Source: Piscibacillus sp052246295
GTDB taxonomy: Bacteria; Bacillota; Bacilli; Bacillales; Alkalibacillaceae
Length of the DNA stretch: 64,000 bases
Strand: one strand, 5' to 3'
Assembly: GCA_052246295.1 (NCBI GenBank)
Contig: JBQQCO010000016.1
Position numbers and translations under genes: made by a program. The notes beneath the pieces were generated by a model. That model made no database searches, was not told the DNA's origin, and saw nothing but the letters and a program-made list of their open reading frames with translations. Shown piece after piece: positions 41,700 to 51,142 of this stretch (position 1 is the first letter of the stretch; every line of letters begins with the position of its first letter).

Positions 41700-41825
41700 T
41701 CCTCACGTGCACTCTACTCAATTTCAACGCTACTTTGTCTGATTTCGCGTGCACTTCTCTTGTTTTCAACGACATATCTTCCCTTTTCATAATCATTTCA
41801 CCCGATTATAACGACATTTTACTTA
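41700..41825. repeat. 21-bp tandem array C2, divergent second family (6 units)
   Basis: Six 21-base blocks (41700, 41721, 41742, 41763, 41784, 41805) with a loose consensus TTTCAACGACATNTCTTC. Less conserved than C1 but in register with itself; it fills the rest of the gap up to the ftsW terminator. Confidence 0.7.
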
Positions 41826-41831
41826 TGTTAC

Positions 41832-41866
41832 AAAAAAAGCTGACCCAAAACGAATTGGATCAGCTA
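41832..41866 (-). terminator. Terminator of ftsW
   Basis: AGCTGATCCAA, loop TTCGTT, TTGGGTCAGCT, then TTTTTTTG on the minus strand. Confidence 0.88.
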
Positions 41867-41870
41867 ATTT

Positions 41871-43049
41871 TTATTTTACCGAACGCAACGGGCGTTGAGT
41901 TGGTGTGTCTTCTTCACTCTCTTCTACATAACCGCGTTTCATGTTACCTTTAATCGCAATGTTCATGAGAACCCCGAGTGTCGCGAATGTAATTAATAAC
42001 GACGAACCACCATAACTGATTAATGGTAACGTAATACCTGTAATCGGCATACTTCCAGATACAGCGCCTAGATTAATAATAACCTGACTTATAATCTGGA
42101 ATGTGATTCCTAATGCTAATAATCTGCCAAAATGATCTGGAGCACGTTTGGCAATCAAAACGCCTTTGTACATAAACACCATAAAGGTAATGATGACAAA
42201 GAGAACACCAAATAATCCAAGCTCTTCTGCAATGACAGATAAAATGAAATCAGTGTGGGCTTCAGGTAAGAAGCCTGCCTTTTGAACGCCACTTCCTAAC
42301 CCTACACCATTGACCTTTCCTGAAGCGATCGCAATGAGTGATTGGACGAGTTGGTAACCCTCACCCGCTGGATCTTCGAATGGATTTAAGAATGATGTAA
42401 ATCGGTCACGCCGATAGCCAGCTCCAAAAATCAATAAGATGACTAGGCCTAAAGCGGCTCCGCCAAGTGCAAAAATATGTGTGAACCTTGCTCCCGAAAA
42501 CAATAAGACGATTCCGCATGCCATAAGAATGGATGTTGCTGTACCTAAGTCAGGCTGCAGGATAATCAATCCAAACACTAATCCCAAAAGCAAAATCGGT
42601 GGCAATAGACCTTGAAAGAAATTGTCTAGTCGATCTTGCTTTCTCGTTAATATATGCGCAAAATACAGAACCATTGTAATTTTTGCTAATTCAGATGGTT
42701 GAAATAAGAACACCTTGAAATCTAACCAACGTGTCGCACCGTTAACCGTATGTCCCATACCGGCTATAACTAGAAATAATAAAATCACGGTTACAAAAAA
42801 TGCGATCTTAGTTAATTTTCTTAATGAACGATAGGAAAACATACTCGCAAAGAAAAAGATAACGAGCCCCAGTATGAGCCACGTTCTTTGTCTACGGAAA
42901 TAATAACCTGAGTCGTTTATGCTTGGATCTAAACCAGCTTCAACAAAGCTAGCACTATATACCATAACTAGTCCAAACAATGAAAGTATTAATATAATCA
43001 CTAATAATGGATAATCCATATTTTTTAAATGTTTTTTCAATCGTAACAC
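41871..43049 (-). CDS. ftsW: SEDS peptidoglycan glycosyltransferase FtsW
   Basis: 392-aa membrane protein with ten predicted helices, FtsW/RodA/SpoVE family. Conserved WLDFKVFLFQPSELAK (with the catalytic region), LQPDLGTATSI, GLGSGVQKAGFLPEAHTDFI and a C-terminal PLISYGGSSLL are present. FtsW is the better match than RodA because of the GVQKxGFLPEAHTDFI stretch. It polymerises septal peptidoglycan with a class B PBP. Single-gene unit with its own terminator. Confidence 0.85.
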   Translation of the reverse strand: MLRLKKHLKNMDYPLLVIILILSLFGLVMVYSASFVEAGLDPSINDSGYYFRRQRTWLILGLVIFFFASMFSYRSLRKLTKIAFFVTVILLFLVIAGMGHTVNGATRWLDFKVFLFQPSELAKITMVLYFAHILTRKQDRLDNFFQGLLPPILLLGLVFGLIILQPDLGTATSILMACGIVLLFSGARFTHIFALGGAALGLVILLIFGAGYRRDRFTSFLNPFEDPAGEGYQLVQSLIAIASGKVNGVGLGSGVQKAGFLPEAHTDFILSVIAEELGLFGVLFVIITFMVFMYKGVLIAKRAPDHFGRLLALGITFQIISQVIINLGAVSGSMPITGITLPLISYGGSSLLITFATLGVLMNIAIKGNMKRGYVEESEEDTPTQRPLRSVK

Positions 43050-43109
43050 CGTCCTATACTTATCATAACTGAAAAACGATGCAAACAGAATAGGATATTT
43101 TACTCGTTA

Positions 43110-43148
43110 TGTAAGAAAAGCTATTCAGATTAATGACCTGAATAGCTT
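43110..43148 (-). terminator. Terminator of the ABC-F gene
   Basis: AAGCTATTCAG, loop GTCATTAAT, CTGAATAGCTT, then TTCTT on the minus strand. Confidence 0.82.
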
Positions 43149-43156
43149 CTTTAATA

Positions 43157-44767
43157 TTACACACTTGGTTGTGTATTAATTTTCTTAACATCATCTAGGT
43201 ATTCTTCGTACGTCATAGACTTGTCGATGATGCCTTCATCCTTAATTTCGATAATGCGGTTCGCGATGGTTTGAATGAATTGGTGGTCGTGTGAACTAAA
43301 GATGACCGACCCTTTAAACTTAATCAGACCGTTGTTTAACGATTGAATGGACTCTAGGTCTAAGTGGTTTGTCGGATCATCTAAAATTAGGACGTTGGCA
43401 TTGCTTAACATCATACGTGACAGCATACAACGTACTTTTTCTCCACCGGATAAGACGCTGGCTTTCTTAAATACGTCATCACCAGAGAATAGCATACGAC
43501 CTAAGAAGCTACGCATAAATGTTTCTGTCTCATCTTCTGGCGCGTATTGACGTAACCAATTGATTAAGTTCTTGTCAGAGCCTTCGAAGAATTCTGAGTT
43601 GTCTTTAGGGAAGTACGATTGAGATGTCGTGACACCCCATTTGTATTCACCTTCATCCGGCTCCATTTCACCCATGATGATCTTCATGAGCGTGGTCACG
43701 GCTAAATCGTCACCTAATAACGCGACTTTATCATCTTTTTCAAGTCTGAACGTCACATTATTTAACACTTTTTTGCCGTCGATTGTTTTGCTTAAGTTTT
43801 TAACCTCTAGTAGGTCATTTCCAATCTCACGTTCAGGCGTGAACGCGATATAAGGATATTTTCTTGATGATGGTTTAATATCGTCAATTTCAATTTTGTC
43901 TAAAAGCTTCTTACGCGATGTTGCCTGGCGCGATTTCGAGGCATTTGCACTGAAACGCGCAATAAATTCTTTTAGTTCTTTTACTTTTTCTTCTTTTTTC
44001 TTGTTTTGTTCCTGTTGCATCTTAAGTGCTAACTGGCTTGATTCGTACCAGAAATCATAGTTCCCGACATATAGCGTAATTTTTTCAAAGTCTAAGTCTG
44101 CAATATGAGTACAGACGTTGTTTAAGAAATTACGGTCGTGCGAGACAACAATAACCGTATTTTCAAAGTTAATTAAAAACTCTTCTAACCAACGAATCGC
44201 TTGAATATCAAGTCCGTTTGTCGGCTCGTCTAAAAGTAAGATATCTGGATTACCGAATAAAGCTTGAGCAAGTAAGACTTTTACACGATCTGATTCAGAT
44301 AGCTCTGACATTTTCTTATCGTGCACTTCATCAGTTACGCCTAAACCACGTAATAATGTTGCAGCATCGCCTTCAGCTTCCCAACCGTTTAATTCAGCAA
44401 ATTCACCTTCAAGCTCGGCTGCGCGCATACCATCTTCTTCAGTAAACTCGCCTTTTGAATAGATCTCATCTTTTTCTTTCATGATTTCATGTAGGCGTGT
44501 GTGTCCCATAACGACAACATCAAGCACCGTTTCATCTTCATAAGCATAGTGATCCTGTTTTAAAACAGCAATACGCTCATCTTTCCCGACTGAAACATGA
44601 CCTTCTTGAGGTTCAATTTCACCAGATAATATTTTTAAAAACGTTGATTTACCAGCACCGTTTGCACCGATTAAACCGTAACAATTTCCGTTTGTAAATT
44701 TTATTGATACATTTTCAAATAGTTTACGACTTGGAAAGCGTAAACTGACGTTTGTTGCTTGTAGCAT
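43157..44767 (-). CDS. ABC-F ATPase, YbiT/YkpA type
   Basis: 536-aa soluble protein with two ATPase domains, expected to act on ribosomes. First domain: Walker A GANGAGKST, Walker B LLLDEPTNGLD, signature SELSESDRVKV, which is not LSGG. Second: Walker A position reads GDDLAVTT, lacking the Gly-Lys pair, but signature LSGGEKVR and Walker B LILDDPTNHLD are present. So one composite ATP site looks intact and the other degenerate. The linker (ASKSRQATSRKKLLDKI) is typical of YbiT. ATG 44767 follows GGAGG. Confidence 0.88.
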   Translation of the reverse strand: MLQATNVSLRFPSRKLFENVSIKFTNGNCYGLIGANGAGKSTFLKILSGEIEPQEGHVSVGKDERIAVLKQDHYAYEDETVLDVVVMGHTRLHEIMKEKDEIYSKGEFTEEDGMRAAELEGEFAELNGWEAEGDAATLLRGLGVTDEVHDKKMSELSESDRVKVLLAQALFGNPDILLLDEPTNGLDIQAIRWLEEFLINFENTVIVVSHDRNFLNNVCTHIADLDFEKITLYVGNYDFWYESSQLALKMQQEQNKKKEEKVKELKEFIARFSANASKSRQATSRKKLLDKIEIDDIKPSSRKYPYIAFTPEREIGNDLLEVKNLSKTIDGKKVLNNVTFRLEKDDKVALLGDDLAVTTLMKIIMGEMEPDEGEYKWGVTTSQSYFPKDNSEFFEGSDKNLINWLRQYAPEDETETFMRSFLGRMLFSGDDVFKKASVLSGGEKVRCMLSRMMLSNANVLILDDPTNHLDLESIQSLNNGLIKFKGSVIFSSHDHQFIQTIANRIIEIKDEGIIDKSMTYEEYLDDVKKINTQPSV

Positions 44768-44841
44768 AATAAAAGTCCTCCACAAAATAAAGTTAACCTT
44801 TATCATTATAGCATCTATGTGGAGGGTTTGACGAATTTTAA

Positions 44842-45975
44842 CTAAGGCTTTAATACAACCTTAATACAATCGTCTTCACGTCCATTAAAAATTTTATACC
44901 CATGTGCCGCTTCTTCTAACGGCAACGTGTGAGTGATAATCTCTGTTGGATCAATTTTTTCATCGATAATCATGTCATATAATTTTGGCATTATCGGAAT
45001 AACTGGAGCTTGGCCCATCTTCAACGTGACGTTTCTTGAGAAAAACGCACCTAATGGGAAAACATTATAATTACTGCCGTAAACACCTGTTAGCTGTACC
45101 GTACCAGCTTTTTTAACCGCTTTAGTAGATATCTGAATCGGGCCCAGTGTTCCACCTTGAAGCTTCAACTTTTGTTCTAAAAATTCAAGAGGCGACTTCT
45201 TTCCATCCATTCCTACACAGTCAATCACGACATCTGCACCGCCTCTAGTGATCTCTTTTAGGTGCTCACCCATGTCTGGGTACTTCGTAAACTCAAAAAC
45301 CTCAACATGATTAGTACGTTTGGCATGGTCCATCCGGTAGTCCAAATAATCAATGGCGATGACTCGTTCTGCCCCTTTAAGCCAAGCAAATTTTTGCGCC
45401 ATCAATCCTACTGGTCCACACCCTAATACAATCACCGTATCTCCTTCTTTGACCCCTGCGTGTTCAACACTCCAATACGCAGTTGGCAACACATCTGAAA
45501 GGAATAATAATCTTTCGTCTTCCATTTCATTATCTTCAGGTACGACAAATGGTGTATAATTCCCAAACGGCACTCTTAAATACTCTGCTTGACCTCCAGG
45601 ATGGTTACCAAATTTTTCGGTATAACCAAAATATCCTCCTGAATCATAATGAGGATTCGAATGATCACACTGGCTTGTAATACCTTGATCACAATAAGAA
45701 CATCTCCCACAAGCAACGTTAAACGGAATAATTACCCGGTCACCCTTTTTCACCTTTGTTACTTCAGGCCCTACCTCTTCAACAATGCCCATTGGCTCGT
45801 GCCCAATCATATATCCTTTTGGAAGTGGCATGTTGCCTTGATATAAGTGTAAGTCAGATCCACATATGGCCGTTGATGTAATTTTGACAATGATGTCGTC
45901 CTTCTTTTCTAATTTTGGATCATCTTCTTCAGTAACAGCCACCTTGTATGGCATTCGATAAGTAACGGCTTTCAT
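44842..45975 (-). CDS. Zinc-dependent alcohol dehydrogenase (formaldehyde dehydrogenase-like)
   Basis: 377-aa medium-chain dehydrogenase. Catalytic zinc site ICGSDLHLY and GHEPMG; structural zinc CGRCSYCDQGITSQC; NAD-binding VIVLGCGPVGLMAQ. The inserted segment with SNPHYDSGGYFGY resembles glutathione-independent formaldehyde dehydrogenases. The substrate is unknown. ATG 45975 follows GGAG; five upstream codons were dropped. Divergent from the MFS gene. Confidence 0.87.
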   Translation of the reverse strand: MKAVTYRMPYKVAVTEEDDPKLEKKDDIIVKITSTAICGSDLHLYQGNMPLPKGYMIGHEPMGIVEEVGPEVTKVKKGDRVIIPFNVACGRCSYCDQGITSQCDHSNPHYDSGGYFGYTEKFGNHPGGQAEYLRVPFGNYTPFVVPEDNEMEDERLLFLSDVLPTAYWSVEHAGVKEGDTVIVLGCGPVGLMAQKFAWLKGAERVIAIDYLDYRMDHAKRTNHVEVFEFTKYPDMGEHLKEITRGGADVVIDCVGMDGKKSPLEFLEQKLKLQGGTLGPIQISTKAVKKAGTVQLTGVYGSNYNVFPLGAFFSRNVTLKMGQAPVIPIMPKLYDMIIDEKIDPTEIITHTLPLEEAAHGYKIFNGREDDCIKVVLKP

Positions 45976-46096
45976 CAAACTCAACTCCATTTTTTCTTGT
46001 AGTTTGCCAGTAATAATTCCTTTTTATCCCTTTTATATAAAATCTTGAAATGAGCAGATTAAATAGTAAATGTAAAATTTAATGAGGGAAAACAAC

Positions 46097-47302
46097 ATGA
46101 ATAAACAAGTCAGTGTTTGGTGTATTGTATCCATGGCATCGATCCCTTTAGTCATGACTTTAGGAAATTCGATGCTTATTCCGGTATTACCTATTTTTGA
46201 AAAAGAATTGAATATTAGTTCATTTCAATCGAGTTTAATTATTACGGTTTATTCGATTGCTGCTATTCTTTTAATCCCAATTGCTGGGTACTTATCAGAC
46301 AGGATTGGCCGTAAGAAAGTAATTGTCCCTAGTCTAATCCTGACTTTGATTGGTGGACTTGTTGCAGGTCTAGCCTCCATTTGGTCTGATAACCCATTTC
46401 TTTGGATTATGCTCGGACGTGTTTTACAAGGCTTTGGCGCAGCTGGGGCAGCTCCCATTGTTTTACCTCTCGTTGGAGATTTATATAAAGATGATGATGA
46501 AAAGGCGAGCTCCTGTTTAGGCATTATTGAGACGTCTAATACGTTCGGGAAAGTTTTAAGTCCTATCGTCGGGGCAGCCTTAGCAGCTTGGATCTGGCAT
46601 GTTCCATTTTTCGCTATTTCTGTATTCAGTCTTATTTCATTAGTGTTTGTTTTTATGTTTATTAAGGTGCCAAAAGACAAAGATCCGCAAGTTGACTTTA
46701 AGACTTTTTTTCAAAATACGAAAGAAACATTTAGACGGGAAGGCAACTGGTTATATGTCGTATTTGGTATTGGAATTTACACCATGCTTGTTTTATTTGC
46801 GATTCTTTTTTATCTATCGGATATATTAGAAAAACAACATGACATAGAAGGAGTTAAAAAAGGGATTATTTTAGCCATACCGCTTTTAGTGTTATGTATC
46901 GCCTCACTCATGGCTGGTAATTCAATTAAGGGTAATTTAAATACGATGAGAATGATTTTAATTGTAGGATTAATTGTGATGGGGGCTTTAGTTCCGTTCG
47001 TCGGATTTTTTGAACAAAACGTTAGAGTGTTACTCCTGATTACAAGTGCGGTTGGGCTTGCCATTGGTGCCTTACTCCCCACTCTTGATGCAATGATCAC
47101 AGAAAATATCGACAAGGGAGAACGTGGTACCATTACATCAATTTACAGTTCAGCACGTTTTATCGGTGTGGCATTAGGACCACCATTAATTTCGATTTCC
47201 ATGTCAGATGGTCTACAAATAACTTCAATTATAGCTGGGATTTTAGCATTCGGAATATTAATCTGCGTCTTTGTTTTTATCAAAGCACCAGGTAATAGCT
47301 AA
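46097..47302 (+). CDS. MFS multidrug-type exporter
   Basis: 401-aa, twelve predicted helices. Motif A GYLSDRIGRKKV after helix 2 and GRVLQGFGAAGAAPIVL in helix 4-5 mark a drug:H+ antiporter, DHA1 type, similar to Bacillus YfmO/YmfD exporters. Substrate unknown. ATG 46097 follows GAGGGAA. Single gene with a shared bidirectional terminator. Confidence 0.85.
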   Translation: MNKQVSVWCIVSMASIPLVMTLGNSMLIPVLPIFEKELNISSFQSSLIITVYSIAAILLIPIAGYLSDRIGRKKVIVPSLILTLIGGLVAGLASIWSDNPFLWIMLGRVLQGFGAAGAAPIVLPLVGDLYKDDDEKASSCLGIIETSNTFGKVLSPIVGAALAAWIWHVPFFAISVFSLISLVFVFMFIKVPKDKDPQVDFKTFFQNTKETFRREGNWLYVVFGIGIYTMLVLFAILFYLSDILEKQHDIEGVKKGIILAIPLLVLCIASLMAGNSIKGNLNTMRMILIVGLIVMGALVPFVGFFEQNVRVLLLITSAVGLAIGALLPTLDAMITENIDKGERGTITSIYSSARFIGVALGPPLISISMSDGLQITSIIAGILAFGILICVFVFIKAPGNS

Positions 47303-47337
47303 AAAGATGAGGGCTACTCTCCCTCATCTTCTTTTTC
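47302..47337. terminator. Bidirectional terminator shared by MFS and CDF genes
   Basis: AAAAGATGAGGG, loop CTACTCT, CCCTCATCTT, then CTTTTT (plus) and TTTTT (minus). The CDF stop codon lies in the loop and its last codons form one arm. Confidence 0.9.
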
Positions 47338-48282
47338 TAACTTGAAATCCTGTTGATCATTCGATTCGATCACACCTAACGTAGCGTCATCTATGTCCTT
47401 ATCTTCAAGTAACATCTCAACAACTTCAAACTTGATATCATCGGCATCTGCTAACGACAATCCTTTTTCTAATTCAATATAGCTTTCAACATGATATTGT
47501 CTTCCTTCTTGTAATACACGTAATTTATGAATATCTACTACTTTTGAATGTTTTAAAATAATCTCAGCCACTCGATTCTTAACTCTCTTAGGAGCCGCTA
47601 CACCCACTAAGCCAATCGTATTTTCGTATCCAATCTTTATGGCGATGCCTATAAGTAGGACACCAATTAGAATTGTACCAATCCCATCGACTAAATAGTT
47701 ACCTGTATAATGTGCGATGACCACCGCTATTAAAGCCACTAAAGCACCAAATGTTGCTACGATATCTTCATAAAATACTAGTCGGGTTGGTGGAGCGGAG
47801 TACTTAATATTCTTGAATACACTTTTCATAAACCCATCTTTAGATGTATCAACTTCTGACTCCGCCACAACCTCTTTCATAACTTTGAACAGAACGGCTC
47901 CATCTATTGCAATCGACGTAATTAATATGCCCACATTCAGCCAAAAGTTTTTAGATTCTTGAGGATGTTGAATTATCTCCCACCCTTTATGGATTGTTTC
48001 ATAAGCCATAATAGAAACAACAATAACGGCTAGTAGAACAAATAAGTTCACCACCCGGTTAAAGCCAGTCGGAAACCGTTTTGTTGGCTCTTTTTCAGCT
48101 AGGGCGCTTCCAAAATACACCATCCCTTGATTCAAGGCGTCAGCCGTAGAATGAATCGCAGTCGCTAGCATCGCCCCACTCCCACTAATAACAGCTGCAA
48201 TCCATTTAATCGTAGCCAGTCCTACATTTCCTAAGGCCGAAACTCCTGATGATTTATTCCCCTTTTTCAGTAATTCCCACAT
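47314..48282 (-). CDS. Cation diffusion facilitator family metal exporter
   Basis: 322-aa CDF protein with six predicted helices. Metal-binding HSTADALNQ in helix 2 and DIVATFGALVAL in helix 5, then a C-terminal cytoplasmic ferredoxin-like domain (VDIHKLRVLQEGRQYHVESY). It exports divalent metals such as zinc, iron or manganese; the ion is not decided by the sequence. AAGGGA precedes ATG 48282. Confidence 0.88.
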   Translation of the reverse strand: MWELLKKGNKSSGVSALGNVGLATIKWIAAVISGSGAMLATAIHSTADALNQGMVYFGSALAEKEPTKRFPTGFNRVVNLFVLLAVIVVSIMAYETIHKGWEIIQHPQESKNFWLNVGILITSIAIDGAVLFKVMKEVVAESEVDTSKDGFMKSVFKNIKYSAPPTRLVFYEDIVATFGALVALIAVVIAHYTGNYLVDGIGTILIGVLLIGIAIKIGYENTIGLVGVAAPKRVKNRVAEIILKHSKVVDIHKLRVLQEGRQYHVESYIELEKGLSLADADDIKFEVVEMLLEDKDIDDATLGVIESNDQQDFKLEKEDEGE

Positions 48283-48399
48283 AATTGAATCCCTTCTTTT
48301 CTAAGTATTAGTGTTATTTTTCTCAATACCGCCGATTTGATACTCCATGTTCAGGCACGCTTCGATGTTGCAGCAATATATTAAATATAGGTGAATAAC

Positions 48400-49266
48400 A
48401 TGCGAGTATACTTAGCATTAATTAGTTTGAGCGTTATTTGGGGTTTGACTTTTATTTTTATAAAAATGACAGTCGAGAATACTGGCGTTTGGGGAATGGT
48501 CTTTTTAAGATGTTTCATTGGCGCATTATTTTTGTTGCCTGTTTTTTTATTTAAATTACGTTCTAGGGAAACTCCTATTCCATATAAACATTTAATCATC
48601 CTAGGAGTGATTAACGCTGGAATTCCGTGGGGATTTTTGGCATGGAGCGAAACAGTCATTAATAGCAATACAACTTCTGTCATTAATGCATTAACGCCTT
48701 TATTTACAGCATTAATAGGCTTTTTATTTTTTAAGAAGCATCTATTGAAACGACAGTGGCTAGGCATTTTAATAGGTTTTTTTGGTATTGTTGTGTTAAC
48801 TGAATTTCAAATTCATCAACTGTTTGGAAGCCATTTTATTGGTATTGGAACGATGACATTAGCAACGATTTTTTATGCTTTTGGCTCTCAGTATTTAAAA
48901 AAGCACCTCCAAAGAGAAGACTTAGTGATCACGATTACTGTCTCCTTATTTGTGGCATCAATCGTTGGGCTCCTTGTTGGGGGTGCTATGAACGATTTGC
49001 CAAGTTTTTCGACTTTTAATTTAGAAACGACTTTGATTGTGTTAGCGCTAGGTGCGATAGGATCCGGCCTGGCCCACTTGTTGCTGTATTACATGATTAT
49101 TAACGGGACACCCGAATTCGCCGCGACGGTTGCTTATATTATACCTATTACCGCGATTATAGCGAGCTTTTTCATTTTAAACGAACCGATTACCGTGAAT
49201 TTGGTGTCAGGAATGTTATTTATTTTTATCGGGATTTATATTACGGGTCGCTACAGAAGGGGGTAG
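48400..49266 (+). CDS. EamA/DMT-family transporter
   Basis: 288-aa membrane protein with ten helices and two EamA domains (LSVIWGLTFIFIK at the N-terminus and GAIGSGLAHLLLYY in the second). Probably exports amino acids or metabolites; substrate unknown. Start at ATG 48400 with AGGTG six bases upstream. Its stop codon lies in the terminator stem. Confidence 0.85.
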   Translation: MRVYLALISLSVIWGLTFIFIKMTVENTGVWGMVFLRCFIGALFLLPVFLFKLRSRETPIPYKHLIILGVINAGIPWGFLAWSETVINSNTTSVINALTPLFTALIGFLFFKKHLLKRQWLGILIGFFGIVVLTEFQIHQLFGSHFIGIGTMTLATIFYAFGSQYLKKHLQREDLVITITVSLFVASIVGLLVGGAMNDLPSFSTFNLETTLIVLALGAIGSGLAHLLLYYMIINGTPEFAATVAYIIPITAIIASFFILNEPITVNLVSGMLFIFIGIYITGRYRRG

Positions 49267-49295
49267 ATTTTGTTTATTTATCTACCCTTTTTTGC
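49261..49295 (+). terminator. Terminator of the EamA gene, overlapping its stop
   Basis: GGGTAGAT (containing the TAG stop) pairs with ATCTACCC at 49280-49287, then TTTTTT. The 3' arm is also the first unit of array D. Confidence 0.7.
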
Positions 49296-49392
49296 GATTT
49301 ATCTACCCCATTTTCAAAAATATCTACCGCGAAATTTGTCGACGAAGTAAAAACCGCGTTTTTATCTACCCCTAAATCAAATTTATCGAACT
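49277..49392. repeat. 21-bp tandem array D
   Basis: TTTATCTACCC-like units at 49277, 49298, 49319, 49361 and 49382, all in the same 21-bp register; the position at 49340 is degenerate. It fills the gap between two convergent genes. Confidence 0.88.
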
Positions 49393-49394
49393 TT

Positions 49395-49434
49395 TTAACA
49401 ACAAACCCTGTGCCTTAAATGGACACAGGGTTGT
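49395..49434 (-). terminator. Terminator of the AidB-like gene, overlapping its end
   Basis: AACCCTGTG (coding) and CACAGGGTT with the stop codon in the loop, then TGTTGTT on the minus strand; the U-run is weak. Confidence 0.65.
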
Positions 49435-51091
49435 TATGTTTCACTAATAAGTCAAAATACTTTAGTGCAAGTGGATCCTCTTCATATTGTTCCGAATGAT
49501 ATGTTTGCTGTATGAACAGTTCAGCTAAAGCGTAATCACGATCAAAAGTTTCGCCTTCTTCAATTTGCTCAAGAGCGACGACCGCTTCAAATAAATCGCC
49601 CATCTCTTTTGCTAGCTTTTTCGGATACATGAGTTTGACTTCATCGCTTGCCTGCGAAAGTTTATAGACGGCTCTCTCTAAATCGTTCATTTTATTCTTC
49701 ACGACATTTTTTAAATTCTTCGCTCGAGAGTTTATCTGTGACAATCGATTATCAAGGTCTTCTAAAAACAACTCATGCACATGATATTTTTCTAACAACC
49801 GTAAAACTTCCAAGCCTAAAATATTGGCGGTACCTTCCCAGACGGTAAGCACTTGAGCATCTCGTAATAGCCGTGGCATGACAAAGTCTTCGATATAACC
49901 GTTTCCTCCATGCATTTCAATGGCCTCATGAGAGAACTTAATCGCCTGCTCAGCTGTTTCTTTTTTCATAATGGCAATATACAAACGTAACAAAGCCTTC
50001 TCCGGTTCTGTTGCGTTCGCATTCGCTATCACACGATCAAATAGCCGAACTACTTCAAACGTGGCATAAGTCTCAACCTCTAATTTAGTCACCAGTTTAG
50101 CGAGTGACTCCTTCACCATTGGGTACTGAGTCAGCTTATTGCCAAACGCCGCTCGATCCTCTGCATAATCTCTCGCCTCAACATATGCCCGTCTCATTAT
50201 TCCAACAGACGCAATCGCATTACAGACTCGAGATAAGTTTAAAGCCTCCATCATATATTTAAATCCTTGCTTAGGGTCTCCAACTAAATAGGCCTTAGCG
50301 CCATGAAATTCAACTTCAGCTGACGGAACAGCTTTTACACCTAGCTTATCTTTTAGCCGACGAATACTTAACTTTTGTTCCCGACGATTCTCTTCCCATG
50401 GCACCAAAAATAAACTCAGCCCTTTAGTACCACTTGGCGCCCCTGCCATACGTGCTAACACCATCGCAATACCGCACATCCCAGCATTACTGGCAAAATA
50501 CTTCTCACCATACAAACGATATTGCTCTCCTTCTTGAACCGCTTCAACGACGTTTGCTCCTACATCCGAACCTCCCTGCCGTTCAGTTAAAAAAGTGGCC
50601 CCTTCATACAGTTCTACATCACCAGTTGATAAGACATGTGGGAGAAACTGCTCCTTCAGTTCATCATCTGCATAATGATCGATTAAATAGGCTGTCGCCA
50701 TCGTTAGCGTAACAGGACAATAAAAGCCAGGCTCGGACTGTGACAGTAAATAACCTTGGGCATAAGAGTATATGTAATTACCTTTTTCACTTAGATCTGG
50801 AATGTCTTTATGCGGATAAGCAACAATACCAGTGTTGTACGTTTCCTCAACGGTTTTTTTATAACCTTCGTTCACCCATACGTGGGAGACATCTTCTCCC
50901 ATTTTGTCATACTTAATAAGCCGAGGCTGCCCTTCTCGATCCGTGTGCTTCGCCCGATCATCTATGTCTGTCGCAACACGTTCACCAAACTTAGACAACT
51001 CTCGGTTCGCATAGTCGAACAAGCTAGGGTTTAATAATTTTTTAAGAATCCGTTGTAACAATACGTCTTCTGTATAAAAGTTAGCACTCAT
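49415..51091 (-). CDS. Acyl-CoA dehydrogenase, AidB-like
   Basis: 558-aa flavoprotein. FAD/substrate segments TFLTERQGGSDVGANVVEA, EKYFASNAGMCGIAMVLARM and the C-terminal AIEMHGGNGYIEDF, RLLRDAQVLTVWEGTANI are typical of the AidB subfamily (acyl-CoA dehydrogenases with DNA-alkylation-response members). Substrate is unknown. No FadR box was found in front. AAGGGGTGG precedes ATG 51091. Confidence 0.85.
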   Translation of the reverse strand: MSANFYTEDVLLQRILKKLLNPSLFDYANRELSKFGERVATDIDDRAKHTDREGQPRLIKYDKMGEDVSHVWVNEGYKKTVEETYNTGIVAYPHKDIPDLSEKGNYIYSYAQGYLLSQSEPGFYCPVTLTMATAYLIDHYADDELKEQFLPHVLSTGDVELYEGATFLTERQGGSDVGANVVEAVQEGEQYRLYGEKYFASNAGMCGIAMVLARMAGAPSGTKGLSLFLVPWEENRREQKLSIRRLKDKLGVKAVPSAEVEFHGAKAYLVGDPKQGFKYMMEALNLSRVCNAIASVGIMRRAYVEARDYAEDRAAFGNKLTQYPMVKESLAKLVTKLEVETYATFEVVRLFDRVIANANATEPEKALLRLYIAIMKKETAEQAIKFSHEAIEMHGGNGYIEDFVMPRLLRDAQVLTVWEGTANILGLEVLRLLEKYHVHELFLEDLDNRLSQINSRAKNLKNVVKNKMNDLERAVYKLSQASDEVKLMYPKKLAKEMGDLFEAVVALEQIEEGETFDRDYALAELFIQQTYHSEQYEEDPLALKYFDLLVKHNNPVSI

Positions 51092-51142
51092 TTAGCCACC
51101 CCTTTTATCTAAAAATTCATACTATTATTATAACATTTATGT

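Noticed and set aside
41486..41953. 155-codon plus frame with GFAK heptads over array C1/C2 into ftsW
   Set aside because: Product of the 21-bp repeat plus the antisense of ftsW; no start signal.
45991..46096. Possible operator between the alcohol dehydrogenase and MFS genes
   Set aside because: Only AT-rich sequence, no convincing palindrome or known box.
48283..48399. Possible small RNA or regulator site before the EamA gene
   Set aside because: No promoter-terminator pair or symmetry could be seen.
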